Of a stretch of DNA of 64,000 nucleotides, positions 62,588-64,000 are shown piece by piece (the first letter of the stretch is position 1; each line of letters opens with the position of its first letter). The DNA is from Gordonia tangerina. Lineage in GTDB: Bacteria; Actinomycetota; Actinomycetes; Mycobacteriales; Mycobacteriaceae. The position numbers and the translations under genes are program-made. Where the stretch lies: the NCBI RefSeq assembly GCF_021556435.1, contig NZ_JAKGCU010000022.1:23379-87378 (forward strand), given 5' to 3'. A model generated the notes under the pieces. It saw only the letters and a program-made list of their open reading frames with translations, did not search any database and was not told the origin of the DNA.

Positions 62588-63448
62588 TCACACCGCGGCG
62601 ACGAGCCCCTCGGCATCGTCGGTGGTGATCTGATCGACGCGCAGTTCGATCAGGCGCCGCGCTTGCCGCACCGAGTCATCGTCGACCCCGGTGATTGTGT
62701 ACGCATCGACGGTGCGCCCTTGGCTGTGGAAAGCGCCGACCATGTCGAAGCCACGCCGGTCGGCCTCCAGAACCAGGCGGCGTTCCAGATAGACCATCTC
62801 GGCGTGCGGTGATGCGGCGATCGCTCGTCGGACGAAGCCGTGGAAATCCTCGGAACGCAGGACGCGCCGCAGGGCGCCGTGATGACAAGGGTCGTAGCCG
62901 ATCCGGATACCGGGCACGGCGTCGGTCAGGAGTCGGACGGCCTCGGCGTCACCGCAGGACAGGATCATGTTGGGTGCCATGTCGGCGGTCGCGTCCGCGA
63001 AGTGGCCGATCACGGTGTCGTCGAGTGCCGAAGCGTCCTGTTTGAAGTCCAGCTGCAACCTCGCGGCCGGATGAATCCGACCATGCGCGAACAGGTCCGG
63101 AAGATCTTCCAGCAGCAGGACCGGTTGATCGACGGGCACCCCGTCGTTGTCCCGGAGGTGCACGGTGCGCAACTGCGCGACCGAGGCCGCGGTCACCCGG
63201 CCACGCCCGGTGGTGGTGTGCCCGAGTTCCAGGTCGTGCAGGACGGCGAAACCGCGTTCGCCGTGGATCACCAGATCGATCTCGACGCTCGCCCCCGCCG
63301 TCATACCCTCGACGATCCGACGCGCGGTGAATGGCGGATCGGTGGGACGTCGGCGCGCACGATGCCACTTGATGCAGGTCCTATGGCCCTCGTGGATCAC
63401 TTCCACCGGTGGCAGCGTGGAAGGCGTGAAGACCGGGTCGGTGTGCAT
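62588..63448 (-). CDS. Glycerophosphodiester phosphodiesterase-like protein
   Basis: A 286-residue TIM-barrel protein resembling GDPD: VEVIHEGHRTCIKWHRA near 15 and VEIDLVIHGERGFAVLHDLE near 55-74, matching the His, Glu-x-Asp and second His of the active site, although the usual HRG...EN start is replaced by HEGH. Later LQLDFKQDASALDD (near 133) aligns with the conserved Lys strand. It would release sn-glycerol-3-phosphate from deacylated lipids, but the altered first motif leaves specificity uncertain. ATG 63448 was chosen over 63568. Confidence 0.65.
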   Translation of the reverse strand: MHTDPVFTPSTLPPVEVIHEGHRTCIKWHRARRRPTDPPFTARRIVEGMTAGASVEIDLVIHGERGFAVLHDLELGHTTTGRGRVTAASVAQLRTVHLRDNDGVPVDQPVLLLEDLPDLFAHGRIHPAARLQLDFKQDASALDDTVIGHFADATADMAPNMILSCGDAEAVRLLTDAVPGIRIGYDPCHHGALRRVLRSEDFHGFVRRAIAASPHAEMVYLERRLVLEADRRGFDMVGAFHSQGRTVDAYTITGVDDDSVRQARRLIELRVDQITTDDAEGLVAAV

Positions 63449-63488
63449 CGGCGAGACGCTACGCCGCCCGGATGAACGGAAGGCATCG

Positions 63489-63890
63489 ATGCGGTTCAGT
63501 TTAGGACGATGGATCGGTTTCGTGACGGTTGCGGAATCGGTGGGCTTCCTGATTCCGGTGGCGGGCATGGCGATCTGTGCGGCGGCGGAGTGGTCGCCCT
63601 GGGCGACCTGGCTGACTGTCGCGATCTTCGGAGCCGGCGAGGGTGCCCTGCTCGGGTTGGGTCAGGCCGAAGCGTTGTACGGCACGGAAGTGGCTGTGCC
63701 GGTGTTGAAGTGGGTGGCGGTGACGTCAGCTGCGGCGGCGTTCGCGTGGATGCTGGGGATGTTGCCGTCGATCCTGAACGATGCGGGAGTGCTCGCCGAC
63801 ATGTCGAATCCGGCCGTGTGGGTCGCATTCGGGGTGGGCGCGGTCCTGCTCCTGCTGAGCATTCCGACGGCGCAATTCCGGCTCTCCTGA
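63489..63890 (+). CDS. Four-segment membrane protein, unknown function
   Basis: A 133-residue protein with four hydrophobic segments (about 8-31, 39-60, 73-93 and 108-128) and few charged residues apart from Glu16, Glu34, Glu51 and Glu61. GGAAGG six bases upstream supports ATG 63489. It is divergent from the GDPD-like gene (40 bp). I do not recognise a family. Confidence 0.6.
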   Translation: MRFSLGRWIGFVTVAESVGFLIPVAGMAICAAAEWSPWATWLTVAIFGAGEGALLGLGQAEALYGTEVAVPVLKWVAVTSAAAAFAWMLGMLPSILNDAGVLADMSNPAVWVAFGVGAVLLLLSIPTAQFRLS

Positions 63891-63902
63891 CCGATCCGTG
63901 GG

Positions 63903-64000
63903 TCATGACCGGCCGGGGAGGACTGGTCGGTGGCCGCCGAGGTTGAGCATGGCCAAGGCGATGAGAGCCTCGGGAGACCTGAATCCGAAGGCAACGCGGG
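63903..64000 (-). CDS. C-terminal fragment, possibly of an ISL3-like transposase
   Basis: A minus-strand frame enters at the window edge and ends at 63903-63905, encoding 31 residues including VAFGFRSPEALIALAML and GGHRPVLPGRS. The pattern resembles my memory of the C-terminus of some actinobacterial ISL3-type transposases, but the fragment is short and no terminal inverted repeat can be checked here. It ends 12 bp after the convergent membrane protein gene. Confidence 0.35.
   Translation of the reverse strand, partial: RVAFGFRSPEALIALAMLNLGGHRPVLPGRS

Overview
The window is about 64 kb of GC-rich actinobacterial DNA. The gene set points to the Mycobacteriales (Gordonia/Rhodococcus/Mycobacterium group): cholesterol catabolism genes laid out much as in M. 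tuberculosis, KstR-type operators, a fused cysNC, and an EccA-type ATPase. A Gordonia-like steroid degrader is my best guess, but genus cannot be fixed from the sequence alone. No rRNA, tRNA or CRISPR array was seen.

Region 1 (1-34 kb) is steroid catabolism. It opens with a likely N-terminal fragment of kstR divergent from a fadE34-type double acyl-CoA dehydrogenase. Next comes the side-chain operon chsE1-chsE2-chsH2-chsH1-ltp2-fadD19. Two efflux/ion transporters, small hypothetical genes, a frameshifted SDR and a TetR regulator follow. Then come chsH3-kstD and hsaE-hsaG-hsaF (ring-cleavage fragment to pyruvate and propionyl-CoA), accessory genes (VOC, TIGR03086, NlpC/P60), kshA with a small Cys-rich partner, hsaA-hsaC-hsaB, and a DUF1214-SDR-sulfotransferase trio resembling Rv3531c-Rv3529c. 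Eight sites fit or nearly fit the KstR motif TnnAACnnGTTnnA and lie exactly at the steroid promoters. hsaD is missing from its usual place between hsaA and hsaC.

Region 2 (34.8-43.9 kb) is a complete L-rhamnose locus on the minus strand: rhaM, MFS transporter, rhaI, bifunctional rhaD, rhaB, an lldD-like FMN dehydrogenase and a LacI regulator. Two LacI-type operators (one a perfect TTGAAACGTTTCAA) sit at its two promoters. Region 3 (44-48.2 kb) is a four-gene acyl-CoA operon (crotonase plus three acyl-CoA dehydrogenases) behind a perfect KstR2-type operator.

Region 4 (48.3-52.9 kb) holds an M56/BlaI-type protease-repressor pair, two DsbA-like oxidoreductases, a CxxC membrane protein and CcdA, tied together by matching BlaI-like inverted repeats. 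Region 5 (52.8-57.3 kb) is an IclR regulator divergent from cysD-cysNC-cysQ. The rest holds an orphan EccA-like AAA+ ATPase, purL, a PhyH dioxygenase overlapping purL, a glycerophosphodiester phosphodiesterase-like gene, a membrane protein and the possible tail of a transposase.

The least explained structure is a family of about 13 intergenic 40-50 bp repeats (GGTCTCGATACG...CTACTCGACC), always at gene ends and often as opposed pairs. In two places the opposed copies bracket tandem arrays (42-bp and 34-bp periods), and one of these composites sits inside the side-chain operon. A second oddity is that hsaEGF is bracketed by two AbiEi/DUF559-type proteins, one carrying an abnormal C-terminal extension that runs through a direct repeat into hsaF.
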